From CAYQDB01 sp964416195 (GTDB lineage: Bacteria > Zixibacteria > MSB-5A5 > GN15 > FEB-12): DNA of 64,000 nt. Location of the stretch: positions 62,001 through 126,000 of the forward strand of contig CAYQDB010000001.1 of assembly GCA_964416195.1 (NCBI GenBank), read 5' to 3'. The stretch's first letter is position 1. Each line of letters starts with the position of its first letter. Made by a program: the position numbers and the translations under genes. This document shows, in pieces, positions 1-9,412 of this stretch. The notes under the pieces are model-generated. The model worked only from the letters and a program-made list of their open reading frames with translations. It did no database searches and was not told the origin of the DNA.

Positions 1-2
1 AT

Positions 3-92
3 CAGCGGCACCGATCTTCGCCGGTCGAAACGGCACGTGAGACTGAAAACGAGACTTTCGCGTTGCCTGTAAACGGCCTGGACCTCAAATAA
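3..92 (+). CDS. Possible 3' end of a gene entering from the left edge
   Basis: An open frame runs from the window edge to a TAA at 90-92 and would encode about 29 C-terminal residues, polar and rich in Glu and Thr, ending NGLDLK. The other two forward frames also close within 75 bases, so the choice of frame is weak. The following 150 bases hold a strong terminator hairpin, which fits a gene ending here. No function can be given. Confidence 0.3.
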   Translation, partial: QRHRSSPVETARETENETFALPVNGLDLK

Positions 93-188
93 ATCGTCCA
101 ATAGAGCGGAAACGCTTGCGGTGTTTTTGTCAACCTCGGAATTCTTCATGCTGGTGCTATAATAATGCCGCCGGCAGCTTGGGGACAC

Positions 189-222
189 AAAAAAAGAAGC
201 GAGGAACAAATCCTCGCTTCTT
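189..222 (-). terminator. Strong bidirectional intrinsic terminator
   Basis: A perfect 12-bp stem (194-205 pairing with 211-222) with a 5-base loop. On the minus strand the stem is followed by a run of seven U (complement of 189-195), so it terminates the large secreted-protein gene that ends at 250. On the plus strand it is followed by TTATTTAT and could also stop the gene entering from the left. Confidence 0.85.
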
Positions 223-249
223 ATTTATGCGTAACTGAACTTCTTCGAT

Positions 250-3200
250 TTAGAAGATCCAGTTACCGACCGGGCACGGCCCGCAATCGAAGTAATATGC
301 AATGAGATAGTTCACATCAGCCATGTCGATGAGACTATCATTATTGACATCACTCAAGTGCTTGAATGGCACAGCGCCGGGGCCGCCGTTAACGGTAGCG
401 GCAAGATAAATGATGTCGGCAAGGTCAACCGAACCGTCATTATTCACGTCACCACGACCGAAACCGGCCCACTTGTTGACCATGTGGGCCAGAGGAGCAA
501 TCTCAGCGGGATCGGTAGCGTCAGTCAGACCGCTCAGACCGAAGTGGGCGACACCAATGATGTATGTCTCGTTCGGACCGAAGTCTTTCTTAGCTAAGGT
601 AGCCATCGCTTCAGCGTCAGAGGTTGTCATCTGGCCGGCATCCGGAGCATGGAAACCTGGAGGATACTGCATCCAGTTGTAGCAGGAATCCCAGAAGATT
701 CCCCAACCCCAGAAACCGTTGCCAGGTGTACCTGACACACCAGCAAAGCCGTGGTAGTTAATCAACGGTTCGTATCCACAGCCACCAAACGGGATCTTTA
801 TCTGACCCCATGCAGCATCCTCAGCCGGACGGTTGTACGCCCAACCAGCTGAGATACTGGCATCCATGGTAGCGGAGTCACCGCCTACATCGCAGTCCCA
901 AATCTCACTGAGGTACCAGCCTTTGACGGAATCGCCGTTACGCTCGGTGAATTCAAGGATTTCGAGCGTCAGGTTGGCCAGCTCAGGTACACCAACGGCG
1001 CCAACCACGCGGCCATTGCAGTAGAGGCCCATGGTGGAGTCGTTGTCGAACGGAGCGCCGAAGTTCTCCCAATCCCATCCGCCTCCGAGATCGAAGTTCT
1101 GGACGGAATCGAGGAAGCTCTTGCAAACCATGTCGCCCGTGACAGTGGTGTAGTTCAGGCCGCCGTCAGTGGTCATCTCGCCCAGCGAAACGCCGGCATC
1201 GAGATACGGCTTGCAAGCGTCGTCGCACCAGTTCGGATCCGGCTGCATGGAGACGAAGGCGTCAATTTCGCCGCCGCCAGAGGTCCAATCCTGCGTGTGT
1301 ACGGCAACACGATGAGTGCTCACCGCGTACACGTAGGCGCCCTGGTAGTAGGAAGCGCCATCGCCGTCGATCAAGAAGCAGTTGTAGCCGGCAGGGCCAT
1401 CGCCCCAGTCACCAGTGCCCAAACGACCGGTGTTTGTCACCAACTGCTCATTAGCAGGACCCACGCCGAAGTACAGCGTGGTGGAGTCGATCAAGCAACC
1501 ACCGACAAGGCAAACATGCTGGACAGGCTGCATAGTGACATTATTCAGGAAGAAGTCGGGGTCGTCAGTCTCCAGAGAGAGATAGAAGCACTGTGGACCA
1601 CGGTTGATAGCGGTCTGAATGACATCCAGATCGATGGCCATTGGAGGATCGGTGGGGGTCAAAACGTCACCTGCTGCGGGATGGACAACCGAGTTCAGAT
1701 ACGGAGGGAAGCCGGCAGCAGCGCGGTTGATTCTCTCCTTGTTGAGGTCCATCTCCCGTACCGAGACCATGTTGTTCTCGTCAAGGACATTCTCGTTCGG
1801 ACGCAGGTACTTGGACAGGAAGGCATCCCGCGCCAGCTTATCGGCGATACTCGCCGCCCGATCCATGAAGCTCGGGTCAACGGTGTTGGCCGAAGCAAAG
1901 TCAGGGATCGTCGTACCAGGGTTGACCTCGTCTGCCGTCACGGAAATAAAGTTGAGGTTAGCGCAACCGGTGTTCACGTAAACATCCGGGATGGAAACCG
2001 GCAGGCTTGTCGCCGGACCGAACTCAACCGCAGTCATCGGGCTGTAGGTCTGGATCTGTAAACGCGGACGATCTACCTGCTTGGTCATGTCGAACAGGTC
2101 GCCCCAGTAGGTGGCGAACAAAACGTGGGTTTCACCAGTGCCGGGATCGGGAGCGATCGCTCCGGCCATACCCAGGTTAGCAGTGCCACCACCATGATCA
2201 ATACGACGACGGTAGACTTCCTCAAAGGTTACGGCATTGACGCAACTGAGGAAACCGTCTTCGTTGAACACATAAAGCAGATCAGGTTCGGGTTCCGGCT
2301 CGCAGGTAAGGATGCCATCGACGTAGTAGCGGCCACCGCTGGCGCTGGTAAAGGTGCGCTCGATAGCGCCGCTGCTCTTCTTGACGGCATACATATTGCC
2401 ACCGGCCGGAGCGCCGACCCATCGGGTCAAGGAAGGCATGTAGACATGGTTGACATCGATGATTGGAGTCTGGTAATAGGCGCGGTTGGCAATCGTCGCG
2501 GAGCCAACAAGCATTCCATTGGTAGAATTAAGGCGATAGAACAGACCATCAGTCGGGTGGTCGGCTTCCGCACGCGAGTTGGCATATATAACGCCATTCT
2601 CATAGGATATACCGGCAGTGAAGCCCTCATCGTTGTTGTAGCCATTGGCATGGGTCCAGACGACCGGACCCTGCAGGCCGGCAGCGGGTGGTACGGACAA
2701 TTGCCAGTTGAAACCACCAGTGGCGGCGTTTATCGAGTAGAGATCACCTTCGACACCGGTAGCAAAGGTGCCAAAGAAGAGATTCTCGCCATCGGTAACG
2801 CCGGAAACATAGGTAGAGTACGAGAGGTCAACCGGGTAGCCGGGCATGAGAACGCCGGTTAGAGCGTCAACGCCGACAACCTTGCCGTCGTCAGTACCCC
2901 AGAAGACATAGTCAATTGCACTGAGGTTCACGACGGTAAAGCGGCCCCAACGGGTGGTGCCCCACACTCCACTAGGACCAACAGTGCCCAGGTCGCGGCT
3001 CCAGATCAGAGCGCCGGTGTTATAGTCATACGCCATAATGGCGAATGAACTGCCACCGGATGCGAACAGAACAGGATCAGGGTAACCCGCAATAGTAGCT
3101 ACGGTCGGTGTCGACCGAATACTACTGCCGATCATTGTCCCGTCGTAAGGCAACGTATATATGGGCATTCCGGTCGCCAGATCAAACGTGATATAGTGAT

Positions 3201-5229
3201 CACTGAATGAGCAGGTGACTTTATCATAAGCAATGATTGGTCCGCAGAAACTGACGCCGCTGCTCGGGTCCTCATAGGCCCAATTGAGCGTCAGGTCGCA
3301 CCAGGCATCGCCGACCGGGTTCAAGGAAGCGCCGGTACGGGCGTAGTCATGCTGGTAAGTGTACCAGTCTTCGCCTGTGGGCTCACAGATACGTCCGGTA
3401 TAGGGGATGCAGCAGTGGAAGGCTTCGACTATACCAGCAATGTCTTGCGGCATACCGCCACCCCAGTAGGGATACAGGAGCTCCCAAGCGCCAGCATAGT
3501 TCTCCGCCAGGCCGTCCACGCAGCCGCCTCCTCCGTTATCGGACAGGGTACGGATGCCGTCGGTCTCGTCAGTACCGAACGACTCGATGCCGACCCAGTA
3601 GTCTCCAGTGACGTAAACATTGAGAGGCTCGAAGTCGACGCACATCGCTGCCGGGAAGATCTGGTATGGGATACCGGACCCCGGTCCGATTGTGATTCCA
3701 GCCCGCTTGGCGCCGGGTAGACCACCAGCGTCGCTATAGACCTGAATCTCGGACTGCGTCGTGTAGATGTTTGGGTCACCGTTGTCATACAGGTACCAGC
3801 AGACATCATGTACCCGGCACTCCTTACCTTCACCATGGAATTTCTGTGCATGTGCATAGTCACCATAGGCATCAGGCAGGCGCCAGAACCAGTCGAGGCT
3901 GACATAGCACCAGTTCCAGGCACATTCATAGAACTCGTCTTTGCAGAGGTAGGCGTCGAACAGGAAGTTGGCGTCAAGGCCCCAGCAGGTGAGCATGTCG
4001 ATCCAACCACCTTCATCGCACGTGGAACGTCCGACACCGTCGGTGCCGTCGGATGACAAGCAGGCTTCATAGTCACCGCTGCCGGGAATGGCGCTGGATG
4101 AGAAGGCGATATGGAAGTCATTCATGGTGATATTGTAACCCGGGATCAATACCAGGTTGAACGTGAATCTCTCCCATGACGGGAAGAAGGCATAAGGTGG
4201 TGATTTCACTACCTGGGCAATCTGAGCGCCCGGCAGGCCGCCGGCATCGTCGTAGATGGTTATGATAACGTCGTCATTACCACAGTTGCCAGTACCATCG
4301 TCATAGATAGCGACATCTACGACCTGGAGGGTCTCCGCGCCTTTGACGCTATGGCGCATGGCATAGGATAGGTCACCATAGACGGGATGCGGCGCCCGCC
4401 AGAGATAGGCAACGTTTGTGTAGTAATACTGCCAATAGCAATCGGTATAAGGTATTTCTCCACAGCAACGCTCGGAGAGGATGAAGAATGATACATCAAT
4501 TCCCCAGTCGTTTAGCATCGTTCCCCACATACCACCACAGAACTCACTGGAACGCTCTTCGCCCACATACGGACCGGTAGCGTCGTCTGAGATGATAGCC
4601 AGGGTATCTCCAGGGCTACCCAGGATCGTCCACCCATAGTGGTACTTCTCACCGGTAAAGACCCACCAGTTGCCGCTGGCATTGCCGGCAGGGGTGAAGT
4701 CGGCAGCGACGTACGCAATACCGCTGGTCGGGAGACTTGCGTTCAGGATGTCCACCGAGTCGAGCTTGGCGAAAGGGAACCCGAAGCCGTCGTCATCCCA
4801 GAGGAAGCAGCGCATGTCAGGAGTGCCAACCATCACCGTGCCGTACATGAGGTAGTCGGCGACCATCAACGTGCAGTAGTAGTCAGGAATAGATGTGAAC
4901 CGCATGTTGAACAGGTCGTCGCCATAAACATCCGGGATGGGCCAGTAGTAGTATGGAACACCGTTGGTGTAGTCCTCAACATCGCAGAAGTAGGTCTGAG
5001 GAGGAGTAGGCGCCGTCATACCGCCAGGCAGTTGCTTGAGGGCCGATTCTGGTTTTCTAAAGGCAGGTTGTTCCGGTCTGGCATCGGCAAGGTTCACAAA
5101 TCGATCGTGATTTGGATTCACCTTGATGACAGGGTTCAACTCGCCTTTAACTACATCTGAAATTGCCGTACCGCTCAGAGCCAAGACAAGACTCAGAACG
5201 AATACTGCGCTTATCAGTCTTTTCAACAT
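250..5229 (-). CDS. Giant secreted protein: repeated beta modules, PQQ-like propeller, C-terminal dockerin
   Basis: 1659 residues. The N-terminus is a signal peptide (MLKRLISAVFVLSLVLALSG). Residues about 75-620 hold three related beta-rich modules, recognisable by recurring W-R-x-P...YGD and DDAGGLPGA-type motifs. Residues about 625-1030 begin WYTYQHDYARTG and contain repeated blade-like segments typical of PQQ-like (quinoprotein) beta-propellers. The final 70 residues carry two dockerin-like calcium loops (DVNNDGSVDLAD and DVNNDSLIDMAD). The ATG at 5229 is preceded by a very strong AAGGAGG, so the start is secure. The protein is exported and probably cell-surface or extracellular; a catalytic role is not evident. 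It is a single-gene unit with its own terminator. Domain names are by motif recognition only. Confidence 0.85.
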   Translation of the reverse strand: MLKRLISAVFVLSLVLALSGTAISDVVKGELNPVIKVNPNHDRFVNLADARPEQPAFRKPESALKQLPGGMTAPTPPQTYFCDVEDYTNGVPYYYWPIPDVYGDDLFNMRFTSIPDYYCTLMVADYLMYGTVMVGTPDMRCFLWDDDGFGFPFAKLDSVDILNASLPTSGIAYVAADFTPAGNASGNWWVFTGEKYHYGWTILGSPGDTLAIISDDATGPYVGEERSSEFCGGMWGTMLNDWGIDVSFFILSERCCGEIPYTDCYWQYYYTNVAYLWRAPHPVYGDLSYAMRHSVKGAETLQVVDVAIYDDGTGNCGNDDVIITIYDDAGGLPGAQIAQVVKSPPYAFFPSWERFTFNLVLIPGYNITMNDFHIAFSSSAIPGSGDYEACLSSDGTDGVGRSTCDEGGWIDMLTCWGLDANFLFDAYLCKDEFYECAWNWCYVSLDWFWRLPDAYGDYAHAQKFHGEGKECRVHDVCWYLYDNGDPNIYTTQSEIQVYSDAGGLPGAKRAGITIGPGSGIPYQIFPAAMCVDFEPLNVYVTGDYWVGIESFGTDETDGIRTLSDNGGGGCVDGLAENYAGAWELLYPYWGGGMPQDIAGIVEAFHCCIPYTGRICEPTGEDWYTYQHDYARTGASLNPVGDAWCDLTLNWAYEDPSSGVSFCGPIIAYDKVTCSFSDHYITFDLATGMPIYTLPYDGTMIGSSIRSTPTVATIAGYPDPVLFASGGSSFAIMAYDYNTGALIWSRDLGTVGPSGVWGTTRWGRFTVVNLSAIDYVFWGTDDGKVVGVDALTGVLMPGYPVDLSYSTYVSGVTDGENLFFGTFATGVEGDLYSINAATGGFNWQLSVPPAAGLQGPVVWTHANGYNNDEGFTAGISYENGVIYANSRAEADHPTDGLFYRLNSTNGMLVGSATIANRAYYQTPIIDVNHVYMPSLTRWVGAPAGGNMYAVKKSSGAIERTFTSASGGRYYVDGILTCEPEPEPDLLYVFNEDGFLSCVNAVTFEEVYRRRIDHGGGTANLGMAGAIAPDPGTGETHVLFATYWGDLFDMTKQVDRPRLQIQTYSPMTAVEFGPATSLPVSIPDVYVNTGCANLNFISVTADEVNPGTTIPDFASANTVDPSFMDRAASIADKLARDAFLSKYLRPNENVLDENNMVSVREMDLNKERINRAAAGFPPYLNSVVHPAAGDVLTPTDPPMAIDLDVIQTAINRGPQCFYLSLETDDPDFFLNNVTMQPVQHVCLVGGCLIDSTTLYFGVGPANEQLVTNTGRLGTGDWGDGPAGYNCFLIDGDGASYYQGAYVYAVSTHRVAVHTQDWTSGGGEIDAFVSMQPDPNWCDDACKPYLDAGVSLGEMTTDGGLNYTTVTGDMVCKSFLDSVQNFDLGGGWDWENFGAPFDNDSTMGLYCNGRVVGAVGVPELANLTLEILEFTERNGDSVKGWYLSEIWDCDVGGDSATMDASISAGWAYNRPAEDAAWGQIKIPFGGCGYEPLINYHGFAGVSGTPGNGFWGWGIFWDSCYNWMQYPPGFHAPDAGQMTTSDAEAMATLAKKDFGPNETYIIGVAHFGLSGLTDATDPAEIAPLAHMVNKWAGFGRGDVNNDGSVDLADIIYLAATVNGGPGAVPFKHLSDVNNDSLIDMADVNYLIAYYFDCGPCPVGNWIF

Positions 5230-5480
5230 TTAATTCCTCCTTAAAAAAGGAAAGAGTGTGAATTCGTGTTCTCTAAAGTTGGCAAATTACCGGACTGACC
5301 ATAATATCGGCAGTCATGAGGCATTTTGCCAGTATCCGGCAAGAAAGAATGTCTAGGGAAAAACCGTATACGAACTTTAGCCAACGAATTCATTAAATTC
5401 CTCTTCTTTTTGGAGTCGGAGCCTTGAAAGCCCCTGTTGTATCAAAAGTTTCATGCTTCTGCGCTCTTATTTTCAGCCAA

Positions 5481-5509
5481 TTGTCTATATGTTTCACCTC
5501 CTATATAAC
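5481..5509 (+). promoter_or_regulatory. Sigma-70-type promoter candidate
   Basis: TTGTCT (5481-5486) and TATAAC (5504-5509) are separated by exactly 17 bases and sit about 48 bases upstream of the small open frame at 5557. Confidence 0.4.
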
Positions 5510-5556
5510 TGACATCAGTCAGCCAAAGGCTTATGGTTTTCAGATAAGGACTTAAC

Positions 5557-5712
5557 ATGGAAAGTGTTACAGACACTAACTATACAATGCAGAGAATGAA
5601 TTACCGCTCGGCTGATTTGGGTACCGAAAGAATCTTGCCCGTTGGACAGACCCCTACGGACCTGCCTGACGGCAACTTCATTAGCATTATACAGTCTTCT
5701 CGAGGTAAGTAG
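5557..5712 (+). CDS. Small open frame, 51 residues, unknown
   Basis: Starts at an ATG 6 bases after AAGGA (5546-5550) and lies downstream of a promoter-like sequence. The product would be a polar peptide beginning MESVTDTNYTMQRMNYR and ending SIIQSSRGK, with no signal peptide or membrane segment. It could be a genuine small protein, the intact N-terminal piece of a decayed gene, or chance. I do not recognise it. It is supported only by the ribosome-binding site and promoter match. Confidence 0.3.
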   Translation: MESVTDTNYTMQRMNYRSADLGTERILPVGQTPTDLPDGNFISIIQSSRGK

Positions 5713-5935
5713 GTGTTACAACATGAAACACTTGTGGCTCTCGGATTCACTTGTAACTTAACACACGCTCATAAGAAAGTTAATTGTTTTCCACAGTTTG
5801 TCAAGACAAAAATGGGAATTTTTTGCCAAATTATTCAGGGTGTTAGCGGACTCTTTGCTTCTATCGGTTTAATGAAGGCTATTTTTGTATTGTTTTATGC
5901 TAATCTTGTGCGCGACAACCGGCAGACGTGGAAAG

Positions 5936-6040
5936 GGTGTCCCAAAAGGCAATGATGCCTACTCGCGTAGGGTGGGGGCTTGTCTCCCGCCTAAAAGTGG
6001 CGATGCCACCGGCGGACGTAAAGCCCGCCGCTACGCGGAG
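5936..6040 (+). repeat. Palindromic interspersed repeat, copy 1
   Basis: Begins GTGTCCCAAAAGGC and includes CTACTCGCGTAGGG, GGCTTGTCTCCC and GGCGGACGTAAAGCCC. The reverse complement of the same arrangement recurs at 55261-55352, and a partial copy lies at 29297-29359. Its two ends (CGCGTAGGG and CCGCTACGCGG) are complementary, so the element can fold into one long hairpin, like REP or MITE-type sequences. Confidence 0.6.
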
Positions 6041-6233
6041 TTAGAGAATGGCGACCTCATTTGGTGTAGATCTAATCTTGTGCGCGGCAGATGTGGACAT
6101 GTGCCAGGCACAGGTTTTTTAGCACGCCCCGAGTTTGGGAATGCCACCCGTCGGCGGACGTGGTAACTACCCGACTTGGTAGTCACGAATACCTTGACAG
6201 GCCGGAGAAAAAGTCGGTTTTTGTGGTAGTGCT

Positions 6234-8642
6234 ATGCGCCTGGTCTCACTTAAAGCACGGAATTTCAGGGTTCTCAGGGAAGTCAGCCTGGTTTTTCCCG
6301 ATAGCGTCATAGGCGTGATCGGACCTAACGGGGCGGGCAAATCCTCGCTGGTAGAGGCAATTTCCTGGGCGCTGTATGGCACACAGGTGGCACGTTCCGG
6401 GAAAGAAGAAATAAAATCGGTTTTTGCCGGCCCCTCGGAACTTTGCGAAGTCTGCCTGGAATTCGCAATCAATGGTGAATTATATCGTGTTGTGAGGCGT
6501 CTGACCGGCAGGTCTGATCGACCGGAAGTGGAGCTGTATCGGGGTGCGGCGGCGGAATCAGTGGGGGTAAACGAGACCCGACGCTATGTGGGCGAACTGC
6601 TTGGCCTTGACTGGCGAGGCTTTTTGACTTCCTTCCTGGCTCGTCAGCAGGAGCTAAACGCCCTGTCGGATCTGCAGCCATCCAAGCGTCGGGACCAGTT
6701 AGCCGGAATGCTCGGAATTGAACGGCTCGATAGGGCTATCAGGAAAGTCAAGGAAGATACCCGTTCTGATGAGCGTCAGGCCGGTTTTCTTGAGAAACAA
6801 CTGGCCGACTTAGGTTGGATCGAGCTGAGGATTAAGGAGCTCACTGCTCAGATATCACAGTTGTCACAGCGGGTTAGCCGTCTGGAAACAGCCTGTAAGG
6901 AGGCGCAGACTGCCTTCGAAAGAGCCTCGGAGCATTTTCAGAGAGTCCAGCAAGCGAAATCAGCCTGGCTGCAACTTCAGGCGCGGCTCGAAGCAGAAGA
7001 GAAATCAATCGTGCACCTCTCAGAGCAGCTCCAGAACCTTAGGCAGGAAGCGTCCCGACTGGCCCAATACCAGCAAGAGCTGTCGGAACTGGAGATAAAG
7101 CTGGCTGATCTGCCGGCTCTTCGAGAGCAACTGGAAACCATGAAACTCGCCAGGAGCCGTCTGGAGATGCGTCAGACGTTGACCAAACAGGAGGCCGACC
7201 TTACCCGCGAGAGAGATCAAATCGAAAGCCGGATGGCATCAAATGACAGGATGATGGCTGATTATGAAGGACAAATGAGCAGTATTCCTGATAATGTGCG
7301 TGGCCTTCTTACTGATGAACAACAGCGATTGGAACAGGCACGCAATGAATACAGCCGATTGCGCTCCCGCAAAGTGGCACAGGAAGGCGAAATCAGGAAG
7401 CTGAAGCAACAGATGGAGTCGATTGCCCAGTTCGGCCCGGAATCAGTGTGTGATCGCTGCCTGCGGCCGCTTGGCGACAGCTTGCCAGAGATCAGGGCGC
7501 ATCTGACAAAGGAGCTTGCCCAGCTCGAACGAGCCGCGGCGGAGCTGGATAGGCAACTCCAGATAAAGCAGGAGGAGGGCAAAAAGCTCAAGGAGTCCTG
7601 CCGGGATTTGGAGGACCGCGCCAACACGCGCTATCAATTGTCTGTTAAAAGGGAAGCCTGTCTCAGCGAAAGGGAATCTCTTTTAGAAAGAAGGAGAGAG
7701 CTGCAAGGCAAGTTGTCAGAAATCTCAGGCCGGCTTGCGCAACTGGGGCAGGCTCATTTCGACGAAGAGCAGTTTTCCTCGCTAGCGGGGAGAGCCGAAC
7801 AGCTTGAGCAAGTTCGCTCGCGCTCCAACCAGCTTAAAGGAGAGTTGTCCCGATTACCGGCCGTCAGGCAGGCCATTGAGGATCATACCCAAAAGCAGGA
7901 ATCGGCCGACAAGGAGGTGGCTTCCCTAAAGGCAGAACGGGAAAGGTTGGCTTTCGGTGAGAAGGATTTTGAAGCGGCTCAGCAGTCTTTCCAGACAGCG
8001 CAAAAACAGCTTGAGCTGGCCAAAAACGTGTATCTGTCGGCTTCCAAAGAACATGAGCTTAATCAGAGGGAGTTGGAGGGCAAGCTGGAGCAGATGAAGC
8101 GGTTCGAGCAGATGTCCCAGGAGCTTGAAAACTGCCGCACCAGCCTGTACTACGGTGAAAAGCTGGCCGGCTTATTTGTCAAGTTCCGCTCTCACCTGAT
8201 TGCGGGGATACGTCCCGCGCTGGCTGGGTTTTCCAGTCAGTTGATGTCGGAGATGACGAGCGGCAAGTACAACCTGGTTGAACTCGACGAGAAGTACAAT
8301 CTGAGGGTCATGGACTACGGTCAGTATTACGGCGTTGACCGCTTTTCCGGGGGAGAAAAGGACCTGGCCAATCTCTGCTTGCGGCTGGCCATATCGCTGG
8401 CGCTTACAGAGTCGGCCGGACTGAGCCGGTCTTTCATCATTCTTGACGAGATTTTCGGCTCTCAGGACAATGAAAGAAAAGATTTGATCATTAGAGCGCT
8501 GGCCAACCTGAAAAACCGGTTTCCCCAGGTTCTTCTCATCACTCATGTTGAAGACATCAAAGACAGAGTTGAAGAGTTGATCGAGGTTGTCCCAACCGGC
8601 GCCGGCTGGTCGGAGGTTATGGTAAATGGCAACCCAGCGTAG
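6234..8642 (+). CDS. Rad50/SbcC-type SMC-like ATPase
   Basis: 802 residues with the canonical order of this family. Walker A is GPNGAGKSS at residues 30-38. Two long Gln/Glu/Lys-rich coiled coils flank a CxxC zinc hook (Cys406-Asp-Arg-Cys409). The C-terminal half has the ABC signature FSGGEKDL and Walker B FIILDEIFGSQD. Rad50/SbcC proteins act in double-strand-break processing with the nuclease Mre11/SbcD. No sbcD lies beside it. Instead the gene overlaps the thermonuclease-like gene downstream by 17 bases. At 802 residues it is shorter than E. coli SbcC (about 1050) because its coiled coils are short. The ATG start has no strong ribosome-binding site. Confidence 0.9.
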   Translation: MRLVSLKARNFRVLREVSLVFPDSVIGVIGPNGAGKSSLVEAISWALYGTQVARSGKEEIKSVFAGPSELCEVCLEFAINGELYRVVRRLTGRSDRPEVELYRGAAAESVGVNETRRYVGELLGLDWRGFLTSFLARQQELNALSDLQPSKRRDQLAGMLGIERLDRAIRKVKEDTRSDERQAGFLEKQLADLGWIELRIKELTAQISQLSQRVSRLETACKEAQTAFERASEHFQRVQQAKSAWLQLQARLEAEEKSIVHLSEQLQNLRQEASRLAQYQQELSELEIKLADLPALREQLETMKLARSRLEMRQTLTKQEADLTRERDQIESRMASNDRMMADYEGQMSSIPDNVRGLLTDEQQRLEQARNEYSRLRSRKVAQEGEIRKLKQQMESIAQFGPESVCDRCLRPLGDSLPEIRAHLTKELAQLERAAAELDRQLQIKQEEGKKLKESCRDLEDRANTRYQLSVKREACLSERESLLERRRELQGKLSEISGRLAQLGQAHFDEEQFSSLAGRAEQLEQVRSRSNQLKGELSRLPAVRQAIEDHTQKQESADKEVASLKAERERLAFGEKDFEAAQQSFQTAQKQLELAKNVYLSASKEHELNQRELEGKLEQMKRFEQMSQELENCRTSLYYGEKLAGLFVKFRSHLIAGIRPALAGFSSQLMSEMTSGKYNLVELDEKYNLRVMDYGQYYGVDRFSGGEKDLANLCLRLAISLALTESAGLSRSFIILDEIFGSQDNERKDLIIRALANLKNRFPQVLLITHVEDIKDRVEELIEVVPTGAGWSEVMVNGNPA

Positions 8643-9297
8643 TGCGACCAGGCGGAAAATGAGAGCCGGTTATAAATGGGCGATATTCCTGTTGCTGGTG
8701 GTTCTTATTCTGTGTCTCCGGTTGGTGGAAGAAATCGGCCTTGATGGTAAACCGGACGATCGTTTCATCATCAAGAAAATCGAAGACGGCGACACAGTGG
8801 AACTGCTGGGCGGTGACCGACTTCGCCTGCTTTCCGTCGATACCCCTGAGAAAGGTCAGTTGTTTTATGACGAAGCGTGCCGATTTCTTGCTGATTTGAC
8901 GCTGGGGAAAACGGCGCGGATAGAGTTCGCCGGTCGTCGTCGCGACAAGTACGGGCGGCTGCTGGGTTACCTATATATTGACAGTATTTTCGTCAACAAG
9001 GCTATCCTGGAAAAAGGGTTGGGGCTTCTGTACCTGTTCCGGGACACCGAGTTGGATCGCCCTGAAACAAAAGAGCTGCTCATGGCTCAGCGAGCCGCTA
9101 TGCAGAAGAAAGTTGGCCTGCATTCCATTGAGCGAGCAAAAGAGGATCGCTATATTGCTAAACAAGGCTCGTTTCGTTTCCATCGCCCCGGCTGCCCCTC
9201 GGTGAGAAACCTGCGACCGGGAAGTTATCAAACCTTCAACACTCGCGAGGAAGCTCTCCGGGAGGGGCTTTCGCCATGCCGGAGGTGTAAGCCGTAA
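8626..9297 (+). CDS. Membrane-anchored thermonuclease (SNase) homologue with Ada-like zinc motif
   Basis: 223 residues. An N-terminal membrane segment at residues about 15-32 (AIFLLLVVLILCLRLV) is followed by a staphylococcal-nuclease-like OB fold, with conserved IEDGDTVEL, RLLSVDTPE and KYGRLLGYLY. The C-terminal 45 residues carry FHRPGCPS followed by SPCRRCKP, a Cys/His pattern like the metal-binding domain of Ada that is often found attached to secreted nucleases. It is probably a calcium-dependent phosphodiesterase facing the periplasm. It overlaps the upstream Rad50-like gene by 17 bases, which implies translational coupling. Whether it works with that ATPase is unknown, because the predicted topology puts it outside the cytoplasm. 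Confidence 0.85.
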   Translation: MATQRSATRRKMRAGYKWAIFLLLVVLILCLRLVEEIGLDGKPDDRFIIKKIEDGDTVELLGGDRLRLLSVDTPEKGQLFYDEACRFLADLTLGKTARIEFAGRRRDKYGRLLGYLYIDSIFVNKAILEKGLGLLYLFRDTELDRPETKELLMAQRAAMQKKVGLHSIERAKEDRYIAKQGSFRFHRPGCPSVRNLRPGSYQTFNTREEALREGLSPCRRCKP

Positions 9298-9412
9298 CTG
9301 GAGGCACTTGTCCCGCTCACTCACTTGTGGGCATCACCCTGGCTTGGTAATCTAAAACGGGACTTCAAGTTTTTCATTGCCACCGAGGAAGTTTCACATA
9401 GATATTCAGGCT

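Larger units (their letters stand above)
5230..6233. other. 1-kb intergenic spacer with one small candidate gene and repeats
   Basis: No long convincing gene lies here. It contains the leader of the minus-strand secreted protein (5230-5480), a promoter-like sequence and small open frame on the plus strand (5481-5712), an AT-rich stretch without signals (5713-5890), and a palindromic interspersed repeat (5936-6040). A short direct repeat, TAATCTTGTGCGCG, occurs near 5900 and again near 6073. The longer open frames at 5713-6312 overlap the repeat and look non-coding. Confidence 0.6.

Noticed and set aside
1297..2861. Long plus-strand open frames opposite the large secreted protein
   Set aside because: They lie antisense to a well-supported gene with signal peptide, domains and dockerin, and show no motifs of their own.
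5380..5455. 24-codon minus-strand frame in the leader of the large secreted protein
   Set aside because: It has no ribosome-binding site, so an upstream regulatory peptide is not supported.
5713..6312. Overlapping open frames of 73-93 codons on the plus strand
   Set aside because: They run through the palindromic repeat and have no ribosome-binding site or protein-like composition.
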